This document shows, one piece after another, positions 50,248 through 61,342 of a stretch of 64,000 bases of DNA. The notes under the pieces are model-generated. The model worked only from the letters and a program-made list of their open reading frames with translations, did not search any database and had not been told where the DNA came from. This DNA is from Enterobacteriaceae endosymbiont of Donacia proxima. Its GTDB lineage: Bacteria > Pseudomonadota > Gammaproteobacteria > Enterobacterales > Enterobacteriaceae. How positions within the stretch are numbered: position 1 is the first letter of the stretch; each line of letters begins with the position of its first letter. The DNA is taken from contig NZ_CP046198.1 of the NCBI RefSeq assembly GCF_012569285.1, forward strand, positions 126,313 to 190,312. Reading direction: 5' to 3'. The translations under genes were made by a program, and so were the position numbers.

Positions 50248-50817
50248 TTATAATTTATAACGAGAAATATATTTTTTTTTTCTTATATCAATTTTAATTA
50301 AATCACCAATCTTAATAAAAGATGGTACTCTAATCAATTCTCCATTACTCATAATTGCTTGTTTATTATTATTTATTGTACTACTTTTTAATACAAAATC
50401 TGTATTAGTTACTTTTAATTTAATAAAATTAGGTAATGTTAAAAATATAGGTAATTGATTCCAAAAAGTTATTATGTAATTATATTCAGGAATTAACCAT
50501 TTTTTTTTATCTTTAATAACTTGATTATTAATCATAATCTGTTCAAAATTATTTTCATACATAAAATAATAAAAATCATTTTTTTCATTGTATAAATATT
50601 TTAATTTTTTTTCTAAAATATCAGCGGTATTTAAATTATAAGTTGATTTAAAAGTTTTATCAATTAATTTTTCTGTAATTAAATTACGCATTTTTATTCT
50701 AACAAAAGCTTGTCCTTTGCCTGGTTTTACAAATTCACTATTTTCTATAATATAAGGTTGATTTAAAAATATAAATTTCATTCCAATTTTAAAATTATTA
50801 CTAGAATAATTAATCAT
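50248..50817 (-). CDS. efp: Translation elongation factor P
   Basis: Relieves ribosome stalling at polyproline. The 189-residue protein aligns with E. coli EF-P from the first residue, and the modified lysine is conserved at the same position (Lys34 in FVKPGKGQAFVRIK). Domains II and III follow, ending GDLIKIDIRKKKYISRYKL. Both enzymes that install the beta-lysine (EpmA, EpmB) are neighbours, so the modified form is probably made. Confidence 0.98.
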   Translation of the reverse strand: MINYSSNNFKIGMKFIFLNQPYIIENSEFVKPGKGQAFVRIKMRNLITEKLIDKTFKSTYNLNTADILEKKLKYLYNEKNDFYYFMYENNFEQIMINNQVIKDKKKWLIPEYNYIITFWNQLPIFLTLPNFIKLKVTNTDFVLKSSTINNNKQAIMSNGELIRVPSFIKIGDLIKIDIRKKKYISRYKL

Positions 50818-50883
50818 TTTTTTTCTTTTTTTAAAAAATTATTAATTTATAATATAATATATTTATTTAAATAAAATATTTTT

Positions 50884-51861
50884 ATGAAAGAATTATGGTT
50901 ACAACAATTATCAAATAGTATTAATAATAATACTGATTTAATCAAAATTACAAATATAAAAAAACAAAATAGTTATCAATTTTTATATAAAAATAAAAAT
51001 ATAAAATTTAATGTTAAAATACCTGTTATTTTTATAAAAAAAATAGAAAAGAATAATCATCGAGATCCAATATTATTACAGTTTATTTTACATAAAAAAG
51101 AATTAATTACAAATAAAAAATATAATAATAATCCATTAAATGAACAATTTATTAAACCTGGAATAATACATAAATATAAAAATAGAATATTAATTTTAAT
51201 TACAGGAATGTGTGCAGTACATTGTAGATATTGTTTCCGTAAAAACACTAAACAAATAAATTCCATTAAATTATGTGATTGGTTTCAAATAATAAATTAT
51301 ATACAAAAAAATAAACAAATTAATGAAATTATTTTTTCCGGAGGAGACCCTTTAATATTAAATGATTATAGATTGAATTTTTTTATTAATGATATAAAAA
51401 ACATTTCCCATATTAAAGTATTAAGAATACATACAAGAATAATATGTATTATTCCTGAAAGAATTACATCAAATTTAATAAAAATTTTTAATAAATGTAA
51501 ATTTAATATTGTAATAGTTACTCATATTAATCATCCTAATGAAATTAGTGAAGAATTATTTAATAAAATTTTACTTTTAAAAAAAGTAGGGATTACTATG
51601 TTAAATCAAAGTGTTTTATTAAAAAATATTAATAATAATGATAATATTTTAATTAAATTAAGTAATAGTTTATTTAATATTGGAATATTACCATACTATA
51701 TTCATTTATTAGATAAAGTAGAAGGCAGCAAACATTTTAATGTTTCTGAAAAAAAAGCTAAAAAAATTATACAAAAAATATCATTATCTTTATCAGGATT
51801 TTTAATTCCTAAATTAACTAAAGAAATTTATGGGAAAAAATATAAAAAATTTATTATATAA
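50884..51861 (+). CDS. epmB: EF-P lysine 2,3-aminomutase EpmB
   Basis: Radical SAM/PLP enzyme that converts L-lysine to (R)-beta-lysine for EF-P. The 325 residues have the CxxxCxxC iron-sulfur motif at GMCAVHCRYCFRKN (Cys110, Cys114, Cys117), SGGDPLILND, and the C-terminal PYYIHLLDKVEGSKHF. The final residues after YGKK are shorter than in E. coli. It is transcribed divergently from efp, with 66 bases between them, as in E. coli. Confidence 0.97.
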   Translation: MKELWLQQLSNSINNNTDLIKITNIKKQNSYQFLYKNKNIKFNVKIPVIFIKKIEKNNHRDPILLQFILHKKELITNKKYNNNPLNEQFIKPGIIHKYKNRILILITGMCAVHCRYCFRKNTKQINSIKLCDWFQIINYIQKNKQINEIIFSGGDPLILNDYRLNFFINDIKNISHIKVLRIHTRIICIIPERITSNLIKIFNKCKFNIVIVTHINHPNEISEELFNKILLLKKVGITMLNQSVLLKNINNNDNILIKLSNSLFNIGILPYYIHLLDKVEGSKHFNVSEKKAKKIIQKISLSLSGFLIPKLTKEIYGKKYKKFII

Positions 51862-51877
51862 TAAATTTTTATAAAAA

Positions 51878-51903
51878 AAGCTGTGCCTATTAATGCACAG
51901 CTT
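51878..51903. terminator. Bidirectional terminator between epmB and groEL
   Basis: Perfect 9 bp arms (AAGCTGTGC at 51878-51886, GCACAGCTT at 51895-51903) around an 8-base loop. On the minus strand the stem is followed by a run of seven T, giving a textbook intrinsic terminator for groEL. It also serves the convergent epmB. It is GC-rich for this genome. Confidence 0.88.
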
Positions 51904-51964
51904 AATAAATAATTTAAATTAAAAAATATTTTATTTAAATAAATAAAAATCTTTATTATAAAAC

Positions 51965-53626
<1,662 letters not shown>

Positions 53627-53686
53627 TTAAATTAATTTATATTAAAATCATGTTCTTAAAAAATTTTTTTACTTCTAAATATAATT

Positions 53687-53977
53687 CTATTTAACAATAG
53701 CTAAAATATCACTTTCAGACATTATAAGAATTTCTTCATCATCAATTTTTTCTGTTTTAACACCATAACTATCATTAAATATGATTATATCACCTTTTTT
53801 AACATCTAATGGTTTAACTACACCATTATCTAATATACGTCCTTTACCTACAGCTAATACTTCTCCACGAGTAGATTTACCTGCAGCAGAACCAGTTAAC
53901 ACAATTCCACCTGTAGATTTACATTCAACTTCTTTTCTTTTTACAATAACTCGATCATGTAACGGACGAATGTTCAT
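53687..53977 (-). CDS. groES: Co-chaperonin GroES
   Basis: Lid of the GroEL chamber. The 96 residues have [20 protein letters not shown], the mobile loop [20 protein letters not shown], and a C-terminal end typical of E. coli GroES (97 aa). A strong AAGGAG Shine-Dalgarno (53987-53992) lies nine bases upstream, one of the best in the window. It is first in groES-groEL, with a heat-shock-like promoter about 75-100 bases upstream. Confidence 0.98.
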   Translation of the reverse strand: MNIRPLHDRVIVKRKEVECKSTGGIVLTGSAAGKSTRGEVLAVGKGRILDNGVVKPLDVKKGDIIIFNDSYGVKTEKIDDEEILIMSESDILAIVK

Positions 53978-54050
53978 TTAATGTATCTCCTTCAAGAAGT
54001 TTAATTGTATATAATTAATATTCTAATATATTTAAAGAATGTGCACTAAA

Positions 54051-54079
54051 AGATAAGGACATATAATCTATGTTTCAAG
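54051..54079 (-). promoter_or_regulatory. Heat-shock-type promoter of groES-groEL
   Basis: On the minus strand CTTGAA (54074-54079) matches the sigma-32 -35 core. After 15 bases comes CCTTATCT (54051-54058), six of the eight positions of CCCCATnT counting n as a match. It is weaker than the dnaK promoter but correctly placed upstream of groES. Confidence 0.6.
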
Positions 54080-54160
54080 TATTATTTTAAAAATTTTTAT
54101 TTTATTTATGTTCTGATACATTTTTAAAAATAAAAATATAATAAAATTATAATAAAAACA

Positions 54161-54190
54161 TTGACGTTTAATTATTATTATTGTCATAAT
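54161..54190 (+). promoter_or_regulatory. Promoter of tRNA-Phe
   Basis: TTGACG (54161-54166) is followed after 18 bases by CATAAT (54185-54190), with one mismatch to consensus in each hexamer. The tRNA starts 15 bases after the -10. It is divergent from the groES heat-shock promoter. Confidence 0.65.
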
Positions 54191-54204
54191 ATAACTATTA
54201 TTTT

Positions 54205-54277
54205 GCCCGAATAGCTCAGTCGGTAGAGCAGTGGACTGAAAATCCCCGTGTCGGTGGTTCAATTCCGCCTTCGGGCA
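54205..54277 (+). tRNA. pheV: tRNA-Phe (anticodon GAA)
   Basis: 73 bases. The acceptor pairs GCCCGAA with TTCGGGC, with discriminator A. The D arm has GCTCAGTCGGTAGAGC, the anticodon loop CTGAAAA reads GAA, and the T arm has GGTGGTTCAATTCCGCC. CCA is not encoded. The numbered E. coli paralogue cannot be distinguished, so the symbol only indicates phenylalanine tRNA. Confidence 0.97.
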
Positions 54278-54304
54278 AATATTATTATATTTATAAAATA
54301 AAAA

Positions 54305-54368
54305 ATTGATAAACTGAAAAAAAATGCAGAAAGAATTTTCTTTCTGCATTTTTTTTCAGTTTATCAAT
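54305..54368. terminator. Perfect 31 bp hairpin between tRNA-Phe and the ompA-like gene
   Basis: Arms 54305-54335 and 54338-54368 are perfect complements over 31 bases, separated by only 2 bases. The core is TGCAGAAAG / CTTTCTGCA, flanked by matched runs of eight A and eight T, and an outer ATTGATAAACTG. It lies between convergent transcripts and reads as a bidirectional intrinsic terminator, longer than needed for that role. Confidence 0.85.
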
Positions 54369-54398
54369 AAATAATATAATTATTATCTTAATAAAACA

Positions 54399-55625
54399 TT
54401 AAGAATAATTATTTTTAATAATAAAATTTTTATACATAAAAAGAATACTTTGATAAATATATAATTTATTAAAATAATCATAACTATTATAATTATTTTT
54501 ATAATTTACTAAATTTTTTTTTGTAAAAAAATATTTTTTAATAGATTTAATAAATCTTAAAATTTTAATTTTAACATAACGATTTTTTATTAAATATTTT
54601 TTAAGAATTTTGTAATTATTAATTTTTCTATACTTTTTGTTAAAAAATAATTTTTTTTCTAATCTTTTAACAAAAATATTTTTTTTCGTTAAATAATTAT
54701 TTATAAATAGTAAATATTTAACAACTAATTTTGCTTCTTTTTGAACTAAAAAATTATTTTTAATATTTTTTTCGTAATAATCTACATAACGTAAAATTAG
54801 TATTTTATTACTAAAATTACTTAATAAATTTTTCAATTTTAGTTTAAATAACTTATTTAAAATACTTTTATCTTTTTTATTTAAGAAAATACTTCTAAAT
54901 TTTAAAAAAAACTTTTTTTTAGACATAAAATTATTATGACTATAGTTACTATAATAATTTTTTGATTTATTAATTAAATTTTTTATTGTAGGTAAATGAT
55001 GTTTATCAAAAAATTTATATATTATACTAATACTAAACATAAAATTATTTGTTTTTTGGCCTAAATTATCATCATTTTTACTCCCAATATTTTTTATAAC
55101 TCGATATTCGATTCTAGATGATAAATTATCTTTAATTTGATATTCCCCTCCAAAAGAAAATAATGGAGAGACATTATAATATAAATTATCTAAATTATAA
55201 TATTTATAATTATTACTAAATCGATTATAATAAGATTTAGCAAAAAACCCCCCTAAACGGGTATATAAATATAAATTTTTAAATATAGGATATCTAATAT
55301 TAGTCGTTAATTGTATCCCTTTAACTTCAAAAAAATTTTTAATATTATCATTAATATTTTTTTTAATAATTCCTAACCACTCTAATCCTAATTCTAAACC
55401 CAGAAAATTATTTGTTTGATATCCTAAAAAAAGTCCATTTCCTAGTTTATTAAAAAAAGTATATTCTTTATCATCAATGTCTTTCCCTAACAATTTAATA
55501 TTATTATATTGTGATAATCCAAATGTAGAACCAAAATACCAATAATCTTTAAAATTAGATTTAGCATTAGCAATATTATGAATACTTATCATAATTATTG
55601 TAAAAATAATAATTATTTTTTTCAT
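54399..55625 (-). CDS. ompA: OmpA-like outer-membrane protein with degenerate peptidoglycan-binding domain
   Basis: 408 residues. Residues 1-21 form a signal peptide ending ANA. Residues 22-206 align with the OmpA eight-strand barrel (WYFGSTFGLSQY, GYQTNNFLGLELGLEWLG, LYLYTRLGG, YRVIKNIG). After a linker, residues 238-358 follow the OmpA peptidoglycan-binding domain in register (FLKFRSIFLNK, ILRYVDYYE, EAKLVVKYL, NRYVKIKIL). The diaminopimelate-binding Asp is kept (Asp282), but the Arg 15 residues later is Glu297 and the Gly-rich motifs are lost. A Lys/Tyr/Asn-rich tail of about 50 residues follows. The barrel call is firm. The wall-anchoring function is probably weakened or lost. Confidence 0.85.
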   Translation of the reverse strand: MKKIIIIFTIIMISIHNIANAKSNFKDYWYFGSTFGLSQYNNIKLLGKDIDDKEYTFFNKLGNGLFLGYQTNNFLGLELGLEWLGIIKKNINDNIKNFFEVKGIQLTTNIRYPIFKNLYLYTRLGGFFAKSYYNRFSNNYKYYNLDNLYYNVSPLFSFGGEYQIKDNLSSRIEYRVIKNIGSKNDDNLGQKTNNFMFSISIIYKFFDKHHLPTIKNLINKSKNYYSNYSHNNFMSKKKFFLKFRSIFLNKKDKSILNKLFKLKLKNLLSNFSNKILILRYVDYYEKNIKNNFLVQKEAKLVVKYLLFINNYLTKKNIFVKRLEKKLFFNKKYRKINNYKILKKYLIKNRYVKIKILRFIKSIKKYFFTKKNLVNYKNNYNSYDYFNKLYIYQSILFMYKNFIIKNNYS

Positions 55626-55772
55626 TTTTTATATAAACCTTTCTTTATGAAATAAAATTTAAATTTATATTTTTTACTTTATTGATAACCTTTTTAAATA
55701 TTTTTTATTTATTTAAAATGATATAACCTCATTCATATATATAACCAAAGTTAGTATTTACTAAAATATTTT

Positions 55773-56747
55773 TTAAAATAATTTAATAATTAAAAAAATA
55801 CTATTTTTATCTTTTTTAAATCTAATTAAAGATTCTTTGGTAAAATTATTTTTTAATATAACCTGTATCCAAAATATATTTGATGTAGTTTCTAATATTT
55901 TTAAAATAATTCTACTTCTTATAATCCTCCATTCTCCATTTTTATTAGTTTTAAATTCTAATAAATCATCATATGATGGTATTATTTTTGTTTGACCTTT
56001 TAATAAAATTAATGTTTGATTTATTTTATTTTTAAATTTTAAACTACTAATAATTTCTTGCCCTAAATAACATCCTTTATCAAAATCAATAGTGTTTATT
56101 TGGTTAATAATAAATTGTTGTGGTAAAAATAAATTACAATGACGATTCATATCAATAATATAATAACCTATTTTCATATAAAATTTATCCCAAGAACTAT
56201 TATTTTGTAAAAAAGTAATTTTAGATAAAAAAAATTTTTTTATGATAAAATTAATATTTTTTTGAGATAAAATCAAAAAATAATAATTCTTAGAATATTT
56301 AAACTTTAATACAATATCTTCATTAAAAAAATAAAGTGTTCTTTTCTTAAAGAAGAAACTTTTTTTTTTAAAATTTTTAAATAAAATTTGTTTTGTTTTA
56401 ACATTTAAAATTCCAAAAATTTTCTTTTTTTTATCTAAAAAAATTGTTATATTATATAATAAAGTATATTTTTTAATATTTTTTAAGTATTCTTTTAATA
56501 TATTTTTTCTAATTATATATTGATAAACATCATCACATATTTTAAATATATGCATATTCGTTAAAATTTTACCTTTCGAATTACAATGAAAAGTATTAAA
56601 AAAATTTATTTTATTATCTAACTTATTTATATCAATTGTTAATTGATTTTGTAAAAAAATTTTACTATCAGGACCTTTTACTGTTAAAATTTGTAAATTA
56701 TTTAAATTAACATAATTTAATAAATTATTATTTTCTTTAAGATTCAT
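55773..56747 (-). CDS. ygfZ: tRNA-modifying/iron-sulfur protein YgfZ
   Basis: Folate-binding protein of the GcvT-like family that supports synthesis or repair of certain iron-sulfur enzymes. The signature KGCYLGQEIISS (KGCYxGQE) lies near residue 227, and the N-terminal TVKGPDSKIFLQNQLTIDI matches the family. Otherwise the 324 residues are heavily A+T-biased. The reading is supported by the intact signature and length (E. coli 326). Its client in this cell may include the iron-sulfur enzymes EpmB (radical SAM) and IlvD encoded here. It lies 24 bases downstream of carB in the same orientation. Confidence 0.9.
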   Translation of the reverse strand: MNLKENNNLLNYVNLNNLQILTVKGPDSKIFLQNQLTIDINKLDNKINFFNTFHCNSKGKILTNMHIFKICDDVYQYIIRKNILKEYLKNIKKYTLLYNITIFLDKKKKIFGILNVKTKQILFKNFKKKSFFFKKRTLYFFNEDIVLKFKYSKNYYFLILSQKNINFIIKKFFLSKITFLQNNSSWDKFYMKIGYYIIDMNRHCNLFLPQQFIINQINTIDFDKGCYLGQEIISSLKFKNKINQTLILLKGQTKIIPSYDDLLEFKTNKNGEWRIIRSRIILKILETTSNIFWIQVILKNNFTKESLIRFKKDKNSIFLIIKLF

Positions 56748-56771
56748 TTTATAAAAAACTTTAATATAAAT

Positions 56772-59700
56772 TTATATTTTTAAATTATATAATTCTTGTA
56801 AAGAAGATACTTTTATTTGGAAATCATTTTTCATTGAAATTATTGTAGCTATAGCTCCATTAATAGTTGTATTATAATAAATATTATTTTGTAAAGCTAA
56901 GATTCTAATTAATTTAGAATTATCAATCGATTTTTTTCTTTTTACTGTATTAATAATATAAGTATATCTTTTATTTTTAATAAAATTAAGTACATTTGGT
57001 TGTTTTTCTGTAGTTTTACGAACTATTGTAGCTATTAATTTAAATTTTTTTAAAAATTTAGCTGTTCCAGCTGTAGCTTCAATTATAAATCCATAAGAAA
57101 TCAATTTTTTAACTAATTCAACAATTAATTTTTTGTCTTTATCATTAACTGATATTAAAACAATTCCTTTTTGTTTTATATAAAATGTAGTACTTAATAT
57201 TACTTTATAAAATGCTTCTGCGAAAGTATAACCTATACCCATAACTTCTCCAGTAGATCTCATTTCAGGGCCTAAAATAGGATCTATATTATCGAATCTA
57301 TTAAAAGGTAAAATTACTTCTTTAACAGAAAAAAATGAAGGATAAATTTCCTTTTTAAGATTTAAACTTGATAAAGATTTACCTATCATAACTAATGTAC
57401 CCATTTTTGCTAAAGGTATATTAATTGCTTTTGAAACAAATGGAATTGTTCTAGATGCTCTAGGATTAACTTCTATAACATAAATTATATTATTTTTAAT
57501 GGCAAATTGTATATTTATAAGTCCACATATATTAATTTTAATTGCTAATTTTTTAGTTTGTAATTTAATTTCATTTAAAATCTCTGGTTTTAAATTACGT
57601 GTGGGTAAAGAACAAGCAGAATCACCAGAATGAATTCCTACTTGTTCAATATGTTCCATAATACCACCTATAAAAACATCTTTTCCATCACAAATTGCAT
57701 CTACATCTACTTCTATTGCATTATCTAAAAATTTTTCTAATAAAACAAAAATATTATATTTTATATTTAATAAAAAATAATTTTGTAAATCATCTTCATT
57801 ATATACTATTTCCATACATCTACCTCCTAAAACATAAGAAGGTCTTACTATTAAAGGATAACCTAAAATATTAGCTTTTTTAAAAGCTTCATTTAAATCT
57901 TTTACTATATAACTAGGTGATTGTTTTAATTTTAAACAATTAACAATATTTTGAAATTTTTTTCTATCTTCAGCTAAATCTATTGCAGATGAACTTGTCC
58001 CTATAATATTTACATTTTCTTGTTCTAATTTTTTAGCTAAGTTTAATGGATTTTGTCCTCCATATTGGATAATAACACCTAATGGTTTTTCTATTCGAAC
58101 AATTTCTAATATATTTTCTAAAGTTATAGGTTCAAAATATAAACGATCTGAAATATCATAATCTGTTGAAACAGTTTCTGGATTACAATTAATCATTATT
58201 GTTTCAAAATTATTTTTACGTAAAATCATAGATGCATGTACACAACAATAATCAAATTCTATTCCTTGTCCTATCCTATTAGGACCACTACCTAAAATAA
58301 TAATTTTTTTTTTATTATTATTAGGATTAGCTTCGCATTCTGTTCCATATGTTGAATACATATAAGTAGTATTAGTTTTAAACTCTGCAGAACATGTATC
58401 TACTTTTTTATATACTGGATGTATATTATATTTATATCTTAATTTTCTTATTTTTTTTTCAGATACATTTAAAATATTAGCTAATCTAACATCAGAAAAT
58501 CCTTTTTTTTTTAATTTAAAAAAATATTTTATATTTTTTAAATATTTAATACCTAACATTTTAATTTTTTGTTCAGTTAAGATTATATCTTCTATTTGTG
58601 ATAAAAACCACATATCTATTTTAGAATAATTATGTATTTCTTCAATAGACATATTTATTCTCATAGCATCTGCAATAAATCTAATTCTATCTGGCCCTGG
58701 TTTTTTTAATTCTTTTATAATTACATTATAATAATCTTTACTATTGATTTTATCAATTTTAATTGGTTCAAATCCATAAATACCATTTTCCAAACTACAT
58801 AATGCTTTATGAATAGATTCTTGGAAAGATCTACCTATAGACATAACTTCACCTACTGATTTCATCTCTGTTGTTAATCTATCATTAACATTATAAAATT
58901 TTTCAAAATTAAATTTAGGTATTTTTGTTACTATATAATCAATAGATGGTTCAAATGCAGCTGAAGTACAATTATTAGTTATATCATTTGTTAATTCATC
59001 TAATGTATAACCAATAGAAAGTTTTGCTGATATTTTAGCTATTGGGAAACCAGTTGCTTTTGATGCTAAAGCAGAAGAACGTGAAACACGAGGATTCATT
59101 TCTATTACTATTAATTCCCCAGTTTTAGGATTAATTGCAAATTGTACATTTGCTCCTCCAGATTCAAGACCAACAGCTCTAATAATAGATATAGAAGCAT
59201 TTCTCATTATTTGATATTCTTTATCAGACAAAGTTTGTGCTGGAGCAACTGTAATTGAATCTCCTGTATGTATACCCATTGGGTCTATATTTTCGATAGA
59301 ACATATAATAATTGAATTATTGTTTTTATCTTTTATAACTTCCATTTCATATTCTTTCCATCCGATTAAAGATTCATCTATAATTAATTCATTATTAAAT
59401 GATAAACTTAAACCATTATTACAAATTTTTTTAAATTCCATAATATTATATGCTATTCCCCCTCCACTACCTCCCATAGTAAATGAAGGTCTAATAATAC
59501 ATGGAAATTTAATTTTTTGTATACAATCTATTGCTTCATCCATATTACGAATAGAAAAAGAATATGGAGTATTAAATCCTAATTTTTTTATAATTTTTGC
59601 AAAGTAAGAACGATTTTCTGCGTTATAAATAGTATTTATAGATGTTCCTAAAACTTCTATATTAAATTTTTTTAATATATTATTTTTATGTAAATCTAAA

Positions 59701-59996
59701 ATACAATTTAAAGCAGTTTGTCCTCCCATAGTAGCTAAAATAGCATCAGGTTTTTCTTTTTTTATAATTTTAGTGATAACATGCCAATTAATAGGTTCGA
59801 TATATGTTACATTAGCAATATTTGGATCTGTCATTATAGTAGCAGGATTAGAATTAACTAGAATTAAATTATATCCTTCTTCTTTTAAAGCTTTACATGC
59901 TTGTGTGCCAGAATAATCAAATTCACAAGCCTGACCAATAATAATAGGTCCAGCTCCTAAAAGCATAATATTTTTTATATCAGTACGTTTTGGCAT
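56772..59996 (-). CDS. carB: Carbamoyl-phosphate synthase large subunit
   Basis: Synthesises carbamoyl phosphate from bicarbonate, ATP and glutamine-derived ammonia, feeding arginine (through ArgI here) and pyrimidines. The 1074 residues (E. coli 1073) keep the two ATP-grasp halves ([20 protein letters not shown] and [51 protein letters not shown] and [17 protein letters not shown]) and a C-terminal MGS-like allosteric domain. The allosteric domain's survival suggests ornithine/UMP control may persist. It begins one base after carA ends. Confidence 0.99.
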   Translation of the reverse strand: MPKRTDIKNIMLLGAGPIIIGQACEFDYSGTQACKALKEEGYNLILVNSNPATIMTDPNIANVTYIEPINWHVITKIIKKEKPDAILATMGGQTALNCILDLHKNNILKKFNIEVLGTSINTIYNAENRSYFAKIIKKLGFNTPYSFSIRNMDEAIDCIQKIKFPCIIRPSFTMGGSGGGIAYNIMEFKKICNNGLSLSFNNELIIDESLIGWKEYEMEVIKDKNNNSIIICSIENIDPMGIHTGDSITVAPAQTLSDKEYQIMRNASISIIRAVGLESGGANVQFAINPKTGELIVIEMNPRVSRSSALASKATGFPIAKISAKLSIGYTLDELTNDITNNCTSAAFEPSIDYIVTKIPKFNFEKFYNVNDRLTTEMKSVGEVMSIGRSFQESIHKALCSLENGIYGFEPIKIDKINSKDYYNVIIKELKKPGPDRIRFIADAMRINMSIEEIHNYSKIDMWFLSQIEDIILTEQKIKMLGIKYLKNIKYFFKLKKKGFSDVRLANILNVSEKKIRKLRYKYNIHPVYKKVDTCSAEFKTNTTYMYSTYGTECEANPNNNKKKIIILGSGPNRIGQGIEFDYCCVHASMILRKNNFETIMINCNPETVSTDYDISDRLYFEPITLENILEIVRIEKPLGVIIQYGGQNPLNLAKKLEQENVNIIGTSSSAIDLAEDRKKFQNIVNCLKLKQSPSYIVKDLNEAFKKANILGYPLIVRPSYVLGGRCMEIVYNEDDLQNYFLLNIKYNIFVLLEKFLDNAIEVDVDAICDGKDVFIGGIMEHIEQVGIHSGDSACSLPTRNLKPEILNEIKLQTKKLAIKINICGLINIQFAIKNNIIYVIEVNPRASRTIPFVSKAINIPLAKMGTLVMIGKSLSSLNLKKEIYPSFFSVKEVILPFNRFDNIDPILGPEMRSTGEVMGIGYTFAEAFYKVILSTTFYIKQKGIVLISVNDKDKKLIVELVKKLISYGFIIEATAGTAKFLKKFKLIATIVRKTTEKQPNVLNFIKNKRYTYIINTVKRKKSIDNSKLIRILALQNNIYYNTTINGAIATIISMKNDFQIKVSSLQELYNLKI

Positions 59997-59997
59997 T

Positions 59998-61155
59998 TTA
60001 AAATCTCTTATATTTTTTTCTACAATAGATATGAATTAATTTTATAAAATAATCAAATAATTTAGATGTATCATGTGGTCCTGGACTAGCTTCGGGATGT
60101 CCTTGAAAACCAAAAGCAGGTTTATCAATACAATGAATTCCTTCTATAGAATTATCAAATAAAGATTTATGTGTAATTTTTAATTTTTTTGGAAAATTAT
60201 TTTTATCAATGGTAAAATTATGATTTTGAGTAGTAATTAATACTTTATTATTTTCTAAATCTTTTACAGGATGATTACTTCCATGATGACCGACATCCAT
60301 TTTAATTATTTTTGCTCCATTAGCAATAGCTAAAATTTGATGGCCAAAACAAATTCCAAAAATAGGAATATTTATCTTTAATATTTTTTTTACAATATTG
60401 ATTATATAATTACATGGATTAGGATCTCCTGGACCATTAGATAAAAAAATACCATCAGGATTTAATGCCATTAAATTTTTATAACTTATAAAAGCTGAAA
60501 CAACAGTAACTTTACATTGTCTATCAACTAACATTTTTAAAATACTATTTTTTACACCAAAATCTAATACTATTACATGTTTAGAAAACATATAATTTTT
60601 ATTTTTTTTTGTATTTTTATTACTTAATATCCAAGAATAATTTACTTTTGTAGTAATATCTTTTATTAAATTTAAACCTTGTAAACCTTTAAATCGACAT
60701 ATTTTTTGTAAAATATTTTCATAATTAAAATATTTTTTAGTAGAAATTAAAGCAATTTTATTAATTTTTTTATTACATATTAATCTTGTTAAATATCTTG
60801 TATCTATTCCTTCAATAGCAACAATATTTTTTCTTTTAAGAAAAATATCTAATCTCTCTGTACTACGATAATTACTTGATATTTTAGATAAATTATTAAT
60901 AATAAGTCCTTTTGCATAAATTTTTGATGATTCATTATCATCTATATTGGTCCCAACATTACCAATATGTGGATATGTCAAAATTATAATTTGTTTATAA
61001 TAAGAAGGATCAGTAATTATTTCTTGATAACCAGTAATAGCAGTATTAAATATTATTTCTCCTATAACTATTCCATCTACTCCTATAGAATTGCCAAAAA
61101 TTTGTGTTCCATCTTCCATTAATAATATTGCTTTATTATTCAAATTATTCTCCAT
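59998..61155 (-). CDS. carA: Carbamoyl-phosphate synthase small subunit
   Basis: Glutamine amidotransferase subunit that supplies ammonia to CarB. The 385 residues have an N-terminal domain with [31 protein letters not shown] and [11 protein letters not shown], and the class I glutaminase triad: Cys in [14 protein letters not shown], His and Glu in [11 protein letters not shown]. One base separates it from carB, so the pair is translationally coupled. The 187-base upstream gap shows no obvious ArgR or PurR box. Confidence 0.98.
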   Translation of the reverse strand: MENNLNNKAILLMEDGTQIFGNSIGVDGIVIGEIIFNTAITGYQEIITDPSYYKQIIILTYPHIGNVGTNIDDNESSKIYAKGLIINNLSKISSNYRSTERLDIFLKRKNIVAIEGIDTRYLTRLICNKKINKIALISTKKYFNYENILQKICRFKGLQGLNLIKDITTKVNYSWILSNKNTKKNKNYMFSKHVIVLDFGVKNSILKMLVDRQCKVTVVSAFISYKNLMALNPDGIFLSNGPGDPNPCNYIINIVKKILKINIPIFGICFGHQILAIANGAKIIKMDVGHHGSNHPVKDLENNKVLITTQNHNFTIDKNNFPKKLKITHKSLFDNSIEGIHCIDKPAFGFQGHPEASPGPHDTSKLFDYFIKLIHIYCRKKYKRF

Positions 61156-61312
61156 AACTTATAATTTTTTATATAAAAATATATTGTTAAACATCAAAAT
61201 TATTTATTTATAAAAATTTTATAAAATATCCCTATAAAATTTAAAAATAAAAAATATATAAGATGTGTATTTAAAAAAATAATTTAATTCATATTTTATT
61301 AAATTTTAATCA

Positions 61313-61332
61313 CTCTCCTCTTATAAAGAGAG
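61313..61332 (-). terminator. Weak hairpin after ilvC
   Basis: CTCTC (61313-61317) pairs with GAGAG (61328-61332) around a 10-base loop, 11 bases past the ilvC stop on the minus strand. No T run follows. The local G/C content stands out, but termination is only inferred. Confidence 0.35.
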
Positions 61333-61342
61333 CAATTTATTT

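Noticed and set aside
54068-54349. Minus-strand open frame over tRNA-Phe
   Set aside because: It covers the tRNA and part of the terminator hairpin, has no family resemblance, and shows the typical translated-tRNA pattern.
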